NCBI GenBank assembly: GCA_017543005.1 | Contig: JAFWEA010000100.1 | Coordinates: 1 to 48,524 of the forward strand | Length of the DNA: 48,524 bases | Source of the DNA: Solobacterium sp. | GTDB taxonomy: Bacteria; Bacillota_I; Bacilli_A; Erysipelotrichales; Erysipelotrichaceae | Reading direction: 5' to 3' | Shown: positions 1 through 8,145 of the stretch, one piece after another | Position numbering within the stretch: position 1 is the stretch's first letter | Layout: the number at the start of each line of letters is the position of its first letter | Notes under the pieces: model-generated | What the model saw: only the letters and a program-made list of their open reading frames with translations | The model's database searches: none | Told to the model about the DNA's origin: nothing | Made by a program: the position numbers and the translations under genes

Positions 1-1
1 G

Positions 2-1735
2 AACCTGGATCTGATCCATGCCCAGACCGAATTCGGCATCGGCATGTTTGCGCGGATCTGTGCCAGGCAGCTCAATCTGCCGATTGTGATCACGTATCAT
101 ACCACCTATGAGGATTACACCCATTATGCCAACCCGCTGAACCTGGATACGGTGGATGCCGTTGCCCGCAAGGCAGTGGCCCATCTGTCCCGGCTTTACA
201 GTGATACCTCAACGGAAGTCATCGTGCCCAGCAGGAAGACCAAGGAACTGCTGGAACGCTATCACGTCCATACGGATATCCACATCGTGCCGACCGGCCT
301 GGAACTGGACCGGTTCTCCCCGGAACATGGCAGTGCCGAGCGCACCCATGAGATCCGGCAGGAATACGGCATCGCCGATGATGAGAAGATGATCATCTCG
401 GTCGGCCGCATTGCCGAAGAGAAATCACTGGATATCGTCATTGAAGGGTTCCGTCTGGCAGCACAGGCGGGCTGCCGGTGCCGGCTGCTGATTGTCGGCG
501 GCGGTCCGGATGAAGACAAACTGAAAAAACTTGTACAGAAGGAAAACCTGGCGGACACCGTCATCTTTGCCGGCAAGAAACCGGCTGATCAGATTGAGGA
601 TTACTACCGGGCAGCCGATGCCTTTGTCTCGGCCAGCCTGTCGGAGACCCAGGGCATGACCTTCATCGAAGCCATGGCCAGCGGCATCCCGCTGTTTGCC
701 CGCTATGATGAAGTGCTGGATGAGCTGCTCATCCCGGAAAAAACCGGCTGGTTCTACAAGGATCCGCAGGAACTGAGCCAGCTGCTGCAGCAGTTTGAAA
801 AGCTGCCGGAAGAAACCCTGGAAGAGATGAAGAACAACTGTCTGGCCCAGGTGCATCCGTTCAGCAGCGAAGTCTTCTATGAACGCATCATCCCGGTCTA
901 TGAAAAGGCCCTGGGTGTCTATACGGACATGCAGACAGTGGAGGAAGTACGGGTCAGAGATGACTTCGTGCAGATCTGGCTGCGGTCGGAGCAGGGTGAG
1001 GAAACCCGGCTGCTGATGAGCCTGGATGACTACTATTACCAGGGCATCCGCAAGGGCGGCAAGCTGAGCGGCCACCAGATCAGCAAACTGCAGGAAAACG
1101 AACCGGCAGTCAAGGCCTATCAGGGGTGTCTGCGCCGGATTGCGGCCAAGGACCGCACCCGCAAGGAGATCATCGACTGGCTGCGCAATAACAGCGGCTG
1201 CAGTGAAGAAGTGATCATCCAGCTGGCTGACAAGCTCGAAAGCAAGGGCTACATCAATGATGAACGGTATACCGAAGACGCGATCCGCCGCATGCACGCG
1301 GCCCTGCGCGGGGAGAAGTTCATCATCCATGACCTGGAAAAAAGGGGCATCCCGGCGGAGATGATCCGGGCGCACCTGGCAGCCCAGCCGGATCAGGAAT
1401 ACGAGAATGCCCGTGACTATGCCGAACGGATCCAGGGCGGAATCAGGGATGATTCTGTTAAAATGAAACAGAGAAAAATCAAGAACCGGCTGATGCAGCA
1501 CGGCTATTCGGCCCAGGTGGCGGAAGAAGTGCTGGCCGGCATGGATTTTTCCGAAGATGAAATGAAACAGCCGGATGCCCTGCGGAAATGTGCCGCGGCC
1601 GCCTGCCGCAGATATGCCCGCAAGTACAGCGGCAGCAAGCTGCGCAGTGCGGTATACAGGTACTGTGCCGGCCAGGGATATCCGAGCGAGGATATCTACG
1701 CGATACTCGATGAAATGGAGTGGGATCATGACTAA
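2..1735 (+). CDS. GT4 glycosyltransferase fused to RecX (5' partial)
   Basis: The reading frame is open from the left edge, so the start lies outside the window. The N-terminal part is a GT-B retaining glycosyltransferase resembling Gram-positive diacylglycerol glucosyltransferases: TYHTTYEDYTHY near base 101, the nucleotide-sugar region VGGGPDED, and the E-x7-E signature SETQGMTFIEAMASGIP near 640. From about base 930 the protein becomes a complete RecX: the beta-strand start VEEVRVRDDFVQIWL, then helical repeats with KDRTRKEIIDWLRNN and KGYINDERYTEDAIRRM. RecX binds RecA filaments and modulates recombination; the other half should glycosylate a membrane lipid. No stop or restart separates the halves. 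It overlaps yhaM by 8 bases. Both domain calls are firm; what the fusion does is unknown. Confidence 0.85.
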   Translation, partial: NLDLIHAQTEFGIGMFARICARQLNLPIVITYHTTYEDYTHYANPLNLDTVDAVARKAVAHLSRLYSDTSTEVIVPSRKTKELLERYHVHTDIHIVPTGLELDRFSPEHGSAERTHEIRQEYGIADDEKMIISVGRIAEEKSLDIVIEGFRLAAQAGCRCRLLIVGGGPDEDKLKKLVQKENLADTVIFAGKKPADQIEDYYRAADAFVSASLSETQGMTFIEAMASGIPLFARYDEVLDELLIPEKTGWFYKDPQELSQLLQQFEKLPEETLEEMKNNCLAQVHPFSSEVFYERIIPVYEKALGVYTDMQTVEEVRVRDDFVQIWLRSEQGEETRLLMSLDDYYYQGIRKGGKLSGHQISKLQENEPAVKAYQGCLRRIAAKDRTRKEIIDWLRNNSGCSEEVIIQLADKLESKGYINDERYTEDAIRRMHAALRGEKFIIHDLEKRGIPAEMIRAHLAAQPDQEYENARDYAERIQGGIRDDSVKMKQRKIKNRLMQHGYSAQVAEEVLAGMDFSEDEMKQPDALRKCAAAACRRYARKYSGSKLRSAVYRYCAGQGYPSEDIYAILDEMEWDHD

Positions 1736-2678
1736 AATCGTTGATTTGAAGGAAAAGGACCGTCTGACGCAGTATCTGATGGTGAAAAGCTGCATCAAGG
1801 GTGTCACCCAGAAGGGGGCACCGTATCTCAACCTGGTGCTGCAGGACAATACCGGCACGATTGACGGCAAGTTCTGGGATGCCAAGGCCGCGGATGAAGC
1901 GGCGGCCATCCCGGGCAAAGTGGCTGAGATTTCTTTTGAGGTACTGGAGTACAACCGGGCCCTGCAGCTGCGGGTGAACCGGATTGTACCGGTGGATCAG
2001 AAGCTGATCCGGCTGGAGGAATTCCTGCTATCTTCGGCCATGAACGAAGAGACGCTGCGGACCAAGGTACAGGAACTGGCAGCTTCCATCCGGAACGAAA
2101 ACCTGAAGACCCTGACCGAAGGCATGCTGGCGAAGGTCGGCAAGGATTTCTATGAGTATCCGGCCGCTTCCAAGATCCATCACGGCTACCTCGGCGGCCT
2201 GGCTGAGCATACACTGGGCATGGCGGCCATGGCGGAAGAAACAGCAAGACTCTACCCGCTGCTGAACCGCGACCTACTGATTGCCGGTGTGCTGATCCAC
2301 GACATGGGCAAGACAAAGGAACTGGGGGGTCTGATCTCCGGTGAATACACAACCGAGGGCCGCCTGACCGGTCATATCTCGATCTGCCATGGCTGGCTGA
2401 TGGAAGTGGCGGCGGAAAAGGGCCTGGCGGACAGTGAGGAAGCCCTGCTGCTGCGGCATATGGTGCTGTCGCATCATGGCCGCAATGAATACGGTTCCCC
2501 GGTGCTGCCGGAGATCCCGGAAGCCGAGGCACTGAGTCTGATTGACAACATGGATGCCCGCATGAATACGCTGAAGACGGCCATCGAAGCAGTCAAGCCG
2601 GGCCAGTGGACAGCCAAGATGTTCGCGCTGGAAAACAGACAGTTCTATCACGCAAAACTGGACAGGAATGAGGACTGA
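1728..2678 (+). CDS. yhaM: 3'-5' exoribonuclease YhaM family
   Basis: This 316-residue protein has an N-terminal OB-fold nucleic-acid-binding domain (about residues 10-90, including LVLQDNTGTIDGKFWD) and a C-terminal HD hydrolase domain. The metal ligands are visible as GLAEHT, LIHDMGK and LSHHG. This is the YhaM layout: a manganese-dependent 3'-5' exoribonuclease of RNA turnover in Gram-positives, usually about 314 residues. I chose the ATG at 1728, which overlaps the end of the GT-RecX gene by 8 bases, because MTKIVDLKEKDRL matches the family's start. An upstream in-frame extension lies wholly inside the previous gene. Two bases separate its stop from murT, so it probably shares that operon. 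Confidence 0.9.
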   Translation: MTKIVDLKEKDRLTQYLMVKSCIKGVTQKGAPYLNLVLQDNTGTIDGKFWDAKAADEAAAIPGKVAEISFEVLEYNRALQLRVNRIVPVDQKLIRLEEFLLSSAMNEETLRTKVQELAASIRNENLKTLTEGMLAKVGKDFYEYPAASKIHHGYLGGLAEHTLGMAAMAEETARLYPLLNRDLLIAGVLIHDMGKTKELGGLISGEYTTEGRLTGHISICHGWLMEVAAEKGLADSEEALLLRHMVLSHHGRNEYGSPVLPEIPEAEALSLIDNMDARMNTLKTAIEAVKPGQWTAKMFALENRQFYHAKLDRNED

Positions 2679-2680
2679 TT

Positions 2681-3991
2681 ATGAGTATTGCACTGAAACT
2701 GGCTCAGCTGAGCCACAGCCTTCTGGCCAGGGCGGGAAGGGGCGGATCCCTGCCGGGCACCATTGCGCTGAAAGCCGATCCGGACTTTATCAGCAAGTTT
2801 AAGATGCCGCCCAAGGTGATCATCGTAACCGGCACCAACGGCAAGACCACCACCAGCAACCTGATTGCCGAAAGCCTGCGGAAAAACGGCCTGAAGGTCA
2901 TCAACAACCACCGCGGGGACAATCTGAATGTCGGCATTGCCACCGTGCTGGCCGCCGGCAGTGACGGCAATTTCAACATCCAGGCCGATGCGGTGGTGCT
3001 GGAAGTGGATGAGCTGACGGTTTACCGGCAGTTCAAGGCCCTGCGGCCGACAGCCCTGGTCGTGACGAATTTCTTCCGTGACCAGCTGGACCGAGCGGGG
3101 GAAATGGAGACCATCATCCGCAAGCTGATGGAAGTGACGGAAAACTTCGAAGGGGATCTGATCCTCAACGGCGATGATCCCAATGTCCTGCGGATTGCGG
3201 ACAACGCAAAGAAAGCCAAGGTGCACCTGTTCTCGGTCGGTCCCAATGAGATGACAAAGACCGAGACAGACGAGGCCAGCGAAGGAAAGTTCTGCCCGCG
3301 CTGCGGCAACCGGCTGATCTATGACTACTACCAGTATTCCCATATCGGCAGGTTCCATTGCGATCATGATGATTTCGGTCAGATCAAACCGGAACTGCTG
3401 GTGCCGGAAATCGATTTCAAGAACGGTACTTTCAAGGCCGAAGGGCAGGTCTACCACTCGTTTGTCAATTCCGTGTTCGGGGTTTACAACTGTGCCTGCG
3501 TGCTCTGCCTGCTGAAGGCGCTGAATCTTTCCCTGCCGGCGGCGGATGAAGTGTTCAGCGGCTATGAACTCAAGGAAGGCCGCAACGAAGAATTTGCCCT
3601 GAGCAAGCCATGCGTCATCAACCTGATCAAGAATCCGACCGGGGCCAATGAAGTCATGAAGTATATCCTGGCCCGGCCGGGTGACAAGAATGTCTGCATC
3701 TTCCTGAATGACAACGACCAGGACGGCACCGATGTCTCCTGGATCTGGGATGCCCATTTCGAGCGGCTCAACGTGCCGGAAGTGAAGCGGATCATCTGCA
3801 GCGGCAAGCGGGCCTATGACATGGCGCTGCGGCTGAAATACGAGGGCCTGGAGGACCGCCTGCAGGTCATTGAGGATGCGGCCGAGGCAGTCCGCTGGCT
3901 GGATGAGCAGAATCTTGACAGCTACATCATGGCAACGTATACGGCGCTGCATTCCACCCGGGCATTGTTGCGAAAGCAGGTGAAGAAATGA
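2681..3991 (+). CDS. murT: lipid II isoglutaminyl synthase, MurT subunit
   Basis: MurT works with GatD to amidate the alpha-carboxyl of D-glutamate in the lipid II stem peptide, giving D-isoglutamine, at the cytoplasmic membrane face. The 436-residue protein has a Mur-ligase P-loop (GTNGKTTTSNLIAES near residue 50), the central ligase domain, and a Cys4-type zinc ribbon inserted near residues 206-227 (CPRCGN then HCDHD) that is typical of MurT but not of other Mur ligases. The C-terminal DUF1727 domain follows. Its stop overlaps the gatD start (ATGA), so translation of the two subunits is probably coupled, which suits a one-to-one complex. Confidence 0.95.
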   Translation: MSIALKLAQLSHSLLARAGRGGSLPGTIALKADPDFISKFKMPPKVIIVTGTNGKTTTSNLIAESLRKNGLKVINNHRGDNLNVGIATVLAAGSDGNFNIQADAVVLEVDELTVYRQFKALRPTALVVTNFFRDQLDRAGEMETIIRKLMEVTENFEGDLILNGDDPNVLRIADNAKKAKVHLFSVGPNEMTKTETDEASEGKFCPRCGNRLIYDYYQYSHIGRFHCDHDDFGQIKPELLVPEIDFKNGTFKAEGQVYHSFVNSVFGVYNCACVLCLLKALNLSLPAADEVFSGYELKEGRNEEFALSKPCVINLIKNPTGANEVMKYILARPGDKNVCIFLNDNDQDGTDVSWIWDAHFERLNVPEVKRIICSGKRAYDMALRLKYEGLEDRLQVIEDAAEAVRWLDEQNLDSYIMATYTALHSTRALLRKQVKK

Positions 3992-4728
3992 ATCTGAAAA
4001 TACTCTGGATGTATCATGATCTGATGGATCTGTACGGGGACAAGGGCAATATCCAGGTCCTGAAGACCCGCTGTGAGCGGCGCGGTATCGACTGCCAGGT
4101 GGATGTCTGCACCATCGGCGACGGCCTGGATGTGTCCGGCTATGACCTGATCTTCATGGGCGGCGGGGCTGACTTTGAACAGAATCTGATCTATCAGGAT
4201 CTTTTGTCCCGCAGGGAGGCCCTGCAGAAGGCTCTGGATGGCGGGGCAGCGTTCCTGCTGATCTGCGGCGGCTATCAGCTGTTCGGCAAGTATTACAAGG
4301 ACCAGGACGGCAATATCGTGGAAGGGCTCGGTTTCTTTGATTACTATACGGAAAGCTCGGACCGGGATCACCGCTGCATCGGCAATATTGCCGTCATGGC
4401 AGCCATGGACGGGGAAGTGTTCCAGGCAGTCGGGTTTGAAAACCACGGCGGCCAGACAAAGAATGTCGCCACCCCGTTTGCCCGGGTGCTGAAGGGACAC
4501 GGGAATACCTATGACGGCGGCTATGAGGGGTTTGTGACCGACCAGGTGCTGGCCACCTACATGCACGGGTCACTGCTGCCGAAGAATCCGCGGGTCGCCG
4601 ACCTGGTGCTCAAGCGGGCCCTGCGCCGCAGATACGGGGCGGTGGAACTCGAACCGCTGGATGACACCCTGGAAAAGAAGGCCAGGGACACCATGCTGAA
4701 CCGGCTGGGCGTCAAGGTCGAAGAATAA
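3988..4728 (+). CDS. gatD: lipid II isoglutaminyl synthase, glutaminase subunit GatD
   Basis: GatD is the class I glutamine amidotransferase that hydrolyses glutamine and passes ammonia to MurT. The 246-residue sequence shows the nucleophile elbow LLICGGYQLFG with its catalytic cysteine near residue 94, and the catalytic histidine in YMHGSLLPKNP near residue 191. The starting segment KILWMYHDLMDLYGDKGN is typical of GatD/CobQ-like enzymes. It is the last gene of the run GT-RecX, yhaM, murT, gatD and is followed at once by a strong bidirectional hairpin. The length matches characterised GatD proteins. Confidence 0.95.
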   Translation: MNLKILWMYHDLMDLYGDKGNIQVLKTRCERRGIDCQVDVCTIGDGLDVSGYDLIFMGGGADFEQNLIYQDLLSRREALQKALDGGAAFLLICGGYQLFGKYYKDQDGNIVEGLGFFDYYTESSDRDHRCIGNIAVMAAMDGEVFQAVGFENHGGQTKNVATPFARVLKGHGNTYDGGYEGFVTDQVLATYMHGSLLPKNPRVADLVLKRALRRRYGAVELEPLDDTLEKKARDTMLNRLGVKVEE

Positions 4729-4735
4729 AAAAAAG

Positions 4736-4760
4736 AAACTCCGTCGGCGGACGGAGTTTT
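4736..4760. terminator. bidirectional intrinsic terminator, gatD / HIT gene
   Basis: A perfect 10-bp stem (4736-4745 with 4750-4759) has a 4-base loop and a T run on the plus side. The A run just upstream (4728-4734) supplies the U tract for the minus-strand HIT gene. It sits between two convergent genes. Confidence 0.9.
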
Positions 4761-4768
4761 CATATGGC

Positions 4769-5167
4769 TTATTCGGCTTTAAGGACCTTCATGACATCAT
4801 CGAGATCCAGCTCCGGTGCAGGCTGGAAATCAATGGTGACCGGGTCGGCTTCATCGAAGCGCGGAATGATGTGGAAGTGCAGGTGGTCAACACTCTGACC
4901 GGCGGCAGCGCCGCAGTTGTTCAGGATGTTGCAGCCGGCAGCGCCGGTTTTCGCCACGATTGTCCCGGCCAGCTGGCGGGCAACCTTCATGCACTTGACG
5001 ACGGTTTCCTCATCGGCTTCCAGAATGTTGGCCATATGCTTCTTCGGCATGACCAGGGTGTGCCCGCACAGACGCTGCGGCACGTTCAGGATGGCCAGCA
5101 CATCATCATCCTCGTAGACGACGGCACTGGGAATTTTATGATCAATGATGTCACAGAAAATACACAT
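4769..5167 (-). CDS. HIT family (histidine triad) nucleotide-binding protein
   Basis: This 132-residue protein carries the HIT active-site motif HLHFHIIPR near residue 95, the signature of nucleoside phosphoramidate or dinucleoside polyphosphate hydrolases (HinT/Hit type). The start MCIFCDII with paired cysteines is the usual HIT N-terminus and often takes part in zinc binding. A strong Shine-Dalgarno (GGAGGA) precedes the ATG at 5167. It lies downstream of two foldase genes on the same strand, separated by a terminator, and has its own TATAAT. The family is sure; the exact substrate is not. Confidence 0.92.
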   Translation of the reverse strand: MCIFCDIIDHKIPSAVVYEDDDVLAILNVPQRLCGHTLVMPKKHMANILEADEETVVKCMKVARQLAGTIVAKTGAAGCNILNNCGAAAGQSVDHLHFHIIPRFDEADPVTIDFQPAPELDLDDVMKVLKAE

Positions 5168-5187
5168 AGCAGATTCCTCCTGCCGTT

Positions 5188-5193
5188 ATTATA
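5188..5193 (-). promoter_or_regulatory. probable -10 box of the HIT gene
   Basis: Read on the minus strand this is a perfect TATAAT, about 20 bases upstream of the HIT start. The -35 region 17 bases further up (TTTCGC) is poor. It lies just downstream of the terminator of the preceding gene, which fits a separate transcription unit. Confidence 0.45.
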
Positions 5194-5212
5194 GTCCCTT
5201 GCCGGAATCAGC

Positions 5213-5241
5213 GAAAGAAAAAGCGATGCCGCAGCATCGCT
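5213..5241 (-). terminator. intrinsic terminator of the PrsA-like pair
   Basis: On the minus strand an 8-bp perfect stem (5234-5241 with 5222-5229) closes a UGCG loop between C and G, a cUNCGg-type tetraloop. A T-rich tail follows (A-rich on the plus strand, 5213-5221). It ends the two-gene foldase unit before the HIT gene. Confidence 0.85.
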
Positions 5242-5249
5242 GATTCAGG

Positions 5250-6125
5250 TTATTCGCCTTCCTTGATATCCTGGACGAGATAGTCCGGATAGTTTTCCTT
5301 CAGATCATCATAGAGCGGCTTGTCATAGACATGGAAGCCGTACTTTTTGAAGTAGTAGGACATGACATCGTTGGAGACGGCGCTCAAGCTTGTGAGCTTT
5401 TCCGTGACCGCTTCCTTCATGGTAGCCGGATCGTTGTTGTCCACATGGAGGATGTGGAAGGTACCGTCGGTACCGGTCGCCATGGCCCAGCCGTCATCCG
5501 GGGAACCGTTGCGGATGATCCCGGTCACAACCGCGTCATAGACCGTGTCTTCAATCGTATAGATGGACGGCAGGCCGCTGCTGGTGGAGTTGAAGTCGAC
5601 CGCTGCTTCCTCGGCGTTCTTGGAACCGTCACGCAGGGCACCGAGAGCCGCATTGGCATCTTCTTCCGAAGTGAAGTCAAGCACCGTTGCCTGGACCGGG
5701 TGATACTTTTCCGCCAGGGCATCATAGTTCTCGGCGATGTAGCGCTTCGGCAGTTCATCAGCCTGCAGACCCGGCAGGATCACTTCGTTGATGTAGTCTT
5801 CCTCGGTCATGCCGGAGGATTCGAGATAATTCTGCAGGGACTCGCCGTACAGGGCTTTCATGCTTTCGAGGGAACCCTCGGCTTCTGCCCGCATTTCATC
5901 GGTTACTTCGACTTCTGCCGCACAGATTCTGGCCAGCGCGTCATTGATGACAACCCCGGCACCGTAGGCAGAACTCATAACGCTGTAGATTTCACCCTTG
6001 GTGATATTCTGACTGCCGACAGCCATGACAGCTGTGCTGCTGTCCTTCAGCTTGGCCTGTGCATCCGTGCATCCGCACAGCCCGACCAGCAGGGCGGAAG
6101 CCATGATCAGTTTCTTCGTGTTCAT
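5250..6125 (-). CDS. PrsA/SurA-like lipoprotein, divergent foldase
   Basis: The N-terminus is a lipoprotein signal peptide: basic MNTKKL, a hydrophobic stretch, and a lipobox ending in Cys19 (VGLCGC). The mature part has a SurA-N/trigger-factor-like helical region (about residues 30-130, including TDEMRAEAEGS and SGMTEEDYINEVILPGLQADE). It then has a weak parvulin-like segment lacking the usual clear parvulin signature. Such proteins help exported proteins fold outside the membrane. A strong AGGAGGT lies about 9 bases before the ATG. It is 17 bases downstream of a clearer parvulin gene and probably co-transcribed with it. The lipoprotein and general family are likely; prolyl isomerase activity is doubtful. 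Confidence 0.75.
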   Translation of the reverse strand: MNTKKLIMASALLVGLCGCTDAQAKLKDSSTAVMAVGSQNITKGEIYSVMSSAYGAGVVINDALARICAAEVEVTDEMRAEAEGSLESMKALYGESLQNYLESSGMTEEDYINEVILPGLQADELPKRYIAENYDALAEKYHPVQATVLDFTSEEDANAALGALRDGSKNAEEAAVDFNSTSSGLPSIYTIEDTVYDAVVTGIIRNGSPDDGWAMATGTDGTFHILHVDNNDPATMKEAVTEKLTSLSAVSNDVMSYYFKKYGFHVYDKPLYDDLKENYPDYLVQDIKEGE

Positions 6126-6142
6126 TCTTCGTTACCTCCTGT

Positions 6143-7117
6143 TCAGTCCGCAATGCCGAGCGTTTCCTTCAGCATGCCTTCGAGGTCTTCATTGAAGGTC
6201 AGGCCGAGTTCCTGGGCTCTTTCCCACAGAGCCTGGGAATTAGCCGTCATATCATAGGAATAGATCAGATCCTGATACGGATCGGTACCGGATTCTTCCT
6301 GCAGGGCAGCCAGGGATTCGGCTGTGGATGCGTTGTTGCGGATCCGGAAATAACCGAAGTTGGCGGAATAGACCCAGTCGCTGACTTCACCCTCGTCCAG
6401 GGCCAGGGCGGCATCCTGGAAGGCGGTATCCAGCGAAGTCGTATTCACATCGATGGTGCCGAGCACACCGCCGGAAGCGGCTGTGGAGCTGTCTTCGGAA
6501 TACTGCTTTGCCACTTCGGCAAAATCAGTGCCGGCTGCCAGGGCATCATCCACTGCCTGCATGCGGGCCTGTTCGTCTTCCGTCGGGGTTGTTTCCGGAG
6601 TGGAGCCTTCGCCGAACTGAATCAGAATATAGGAGATGTTTCTGACTTTCAGATCATCCGTATGGGCCTTGGCATAATCGGCGCCGACCTTCAGGTATTT
6701 CTGATACTGCAACATGTATTCTTCCAGATCTTCATAGGAAGAATAGCCGACCTGGCGCAGAGCCCGGGTGAGGACGGTCTCATAGGAAGCCGGATAGGTG
6801 CTCCGGTAGTTGGCGATGACGTTCTGGGCCTGGGCAGCGGCGGCAGCCTTCATGTCATCGGTTGCCTCGACATCCGCCAGCACGGCCTTTTCGAACAGGG
6901 CATAGACTGCCTGATCGCCGCCGGATTGATACAGCTTGTCGTAGTAGTCGGAAACCTTGACATCCTCGCCGTTGATTTCATAGACGACATCTTCGCCGTC
7001 GACGGCCTTGCCCCTAAGTTTCCCCTTGTTGGTATCGTAGATAAAGAATGCGCTGACGCCCGCGAGCAGGAGCGCGATGATGCATATAAACCAGTTCTTC
7101 TTGATAAACCCGCTCAT
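6143..7117 (-). CDS. membrane-anchored parvulin-type peptidyl-prolyl isomerase (PrsA-like)
   Basis: I start this 324-residue protein at the ATG ending at 7117, directly behind AGGAGGT; a longer frame upstream crosses the promoter. Residues 9-27 form one membrane segment (WFICIIALLLAGVSAFFIY) with no lipobox, so it is a signal anchor and not a PrsA lipoprotein. A SurA-N-like helical region follows. The parvulin domain lies at about residues 150-275: VRNISYILIQF, GTDFAEVAKQYSED, ASGGVLGTIDV, LDEGEVSDWV and FGYFRIRN. It should catalyse proline isomerisation or chaperone exported proteins outside the membrane. It is first in a two-gene unit with its own strong promoter. Confidence 0.85.
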   Translation of the reverse strand: MSGFIKKNWFICIIALLLAGVSAFFIYDTNKGKLRGKAVDGEDVVYEINGEDVKVSDYYDKLYQSGGDQAVYALFEKAVLADVEATDDMKAAAAAQAQNVIANYRSTYPASYETVLTRALRQVGYSSYEDLEEYMLQYQKYLKVGADYAKAHTDDLKVRNISYILIQFGEGSTPETTPTEDEQARMQAVDDALAAGTDFAEVAKQYSEDSSTAASGGVLGTIDVNTTSLDTAFQDAALALDEGEVSDWVYSANFGYFRIRNNASTAESLAALQEESGTDPYQDLIYSYDMTANSQALWERAQELGLTFNEDLEGMLKETLGIAD

Positions 7118-7142
7118 ATTACCTCCTGAAAAATGCCTATCC

Positions 7143-7171
7143 ATTATATACAACATGCATATGAAATGCAA
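7143..7171 (-). promoter_or_regulatory. sigma-A type promoter of the PrsA-like pair
   Basis: On the minus strand TTGCAT (7166-7171) and a perfect TATAAT (7143-7148) are separated by exactly 17 bases. The -10 box is about 25 bases upstream of the start at 7117. This is one of the best matches to consensus in the window. Confidence 0.8.
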
Positions 7172-7272
7172 TTTGAGCATATATGACGAATCTGAACTTT
7201 ATCTGAACATGAACTCATAAAATACCCCTGACGGAGCCCGTGAACACTTTACAACAAACATTTTTTTGCTTG

Positions 7273-7281
7273 TGCTATAAT
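7273..7281 (+). promoter_or_regulatory. extended -10 promoter of the suf operon
   Basis: A perfect extended -10 (TG, one base, TATAAT) ends 27 bases before the sufC ATG. No good -35 lies at normal distance: a TTTACA further up is 22 bases away. Upstream, at 7190-7197 and 7201-7208, the octamer ATCTGAAC occurs twice at an 11-base period. Confidence 0.7.
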
Positions 7282-7308
7282 GCCGATGACATGAAAGGAG
7301 ATACGGAT

Positions 7309-8145
7309 ATGAAATCTCTTGTAATAAATGATTTGCATGTATCTGTAGAGGGAAAAGAGATCCTGAAAGGGGTCAATCTGACGGTTAACGAAAAGGAGAT
7401 CCACGCGCTGATGGGGCCGAACGGCAACGGCAAGTCCACGCTGCTGGCAGCCATCATGGGTCACCCGAAATATGAAGTGACCCAAGGCTCGATTTTCTAT
7501 GACGGTCAGGATGTCCTGGCCATGAGCGTTGACGAACGCAGCCGGGCCGGGCTGTTCCTGGCCATGCAGTATCCCCAGGAAATCCCAGGGGTTACCAACA
7601 GTGACTTCCTGCGGGCGGCGATGAATGTCCGCCGGGAATCCCCGGTACCGCTGTTTACCTTTATCAAGGCGATGGAAAAGACCATCAAGGATCTGGAGAT
7701 GAAGGAAGACCTGGCTCACCGGTTCCTGAATGAAGGCTTCTCCGGCGGTGAAAAGAAGCGCAATGAAATCGTGCAGATGGAACTGCTGAAGCCGACGCTG
7801 TCCATGCTTGATGAAGTGGACTCCGGTCTGGACGTCGATGCCCTGCGCATCGTTGCCAGAGCGATCATGAACATGCACGAAGAAAACGGCATGAGCCTGA
7901 TCGTCGTCTCGCATTATGAACGCTTCTATGAGCTGATTCCGCCGCAGTTTACACATGTGCTGATCGACGGCCGGATCGTGCTGAGCGGGGATGCGGAACT
8001 GGCTGCCCGGATTGACCGGGAAGGCTATGACTGGATCTACCGGGAATATGATGTACAGCCGGCGGCCGAAGCTGACAGCCAGCGCCGGGCCGTGAGTATC
8101 GGAACCTGTGCCGCCAATCCGCAGGTACGGGGCAGGAACATCTGA
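7309..8145 (+). CDS. sufC: Fe-S cluster assembly ATPase SufC
   Basis: SufC is the ABC-type ATPase of the SufBCD scaffold complex. The Walker A is GPNGNGKST near residue 39, the signature is FSGGEKKRNEI, and Walker B is LSMLDEVDSGLDVDAL. I chose the ATG at 7309, which follows AAAGGAGA and gives the usual start MKSLVINDLHVSVEGKEILKG; the in-frame region before it holds the promoter. At 278 residues it is somewhat longer than usual. The excess is a C-terminal tail of about 30 residues after the conserved end, ending in VRGRNI. It heads the operon sufCDSUB, and its stop overlaps the sufD start by one base. Confidence 0.95.
   Translation: MKSLVINDLHVSVEGKEILKGVNLTVNEKEIHALMGPNGNGKSTLLAAIMGHPKYEVTQGSIFYDGQDVLAMSVDERSRAGLFLAMQYPQEIPGVTNSDFLRAAMNVRRESPVPLFTFIKAMEKTIKDLEMKEDLAHRFLNEGFSGGEKKRNEIVQMELLKPTLSMLDEVDSGLDVDALRIVARAIMNMHEENGMSLIVVSHYERFYELIPPQFTHVLIDGRIVLSGDAELAARIDREGYDWIYREYDVQPAAEADSQRRAVSIGTCAANPQVRGRNI

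Noticed and set aside
7240..7308. Longer sufC and proC frames beginning upstream of the chosen starts
   Set aside because: The sufC extension runs through the -10 box and the proC extension (17584-17604) through the SD. Neither matches the family N-terminus.
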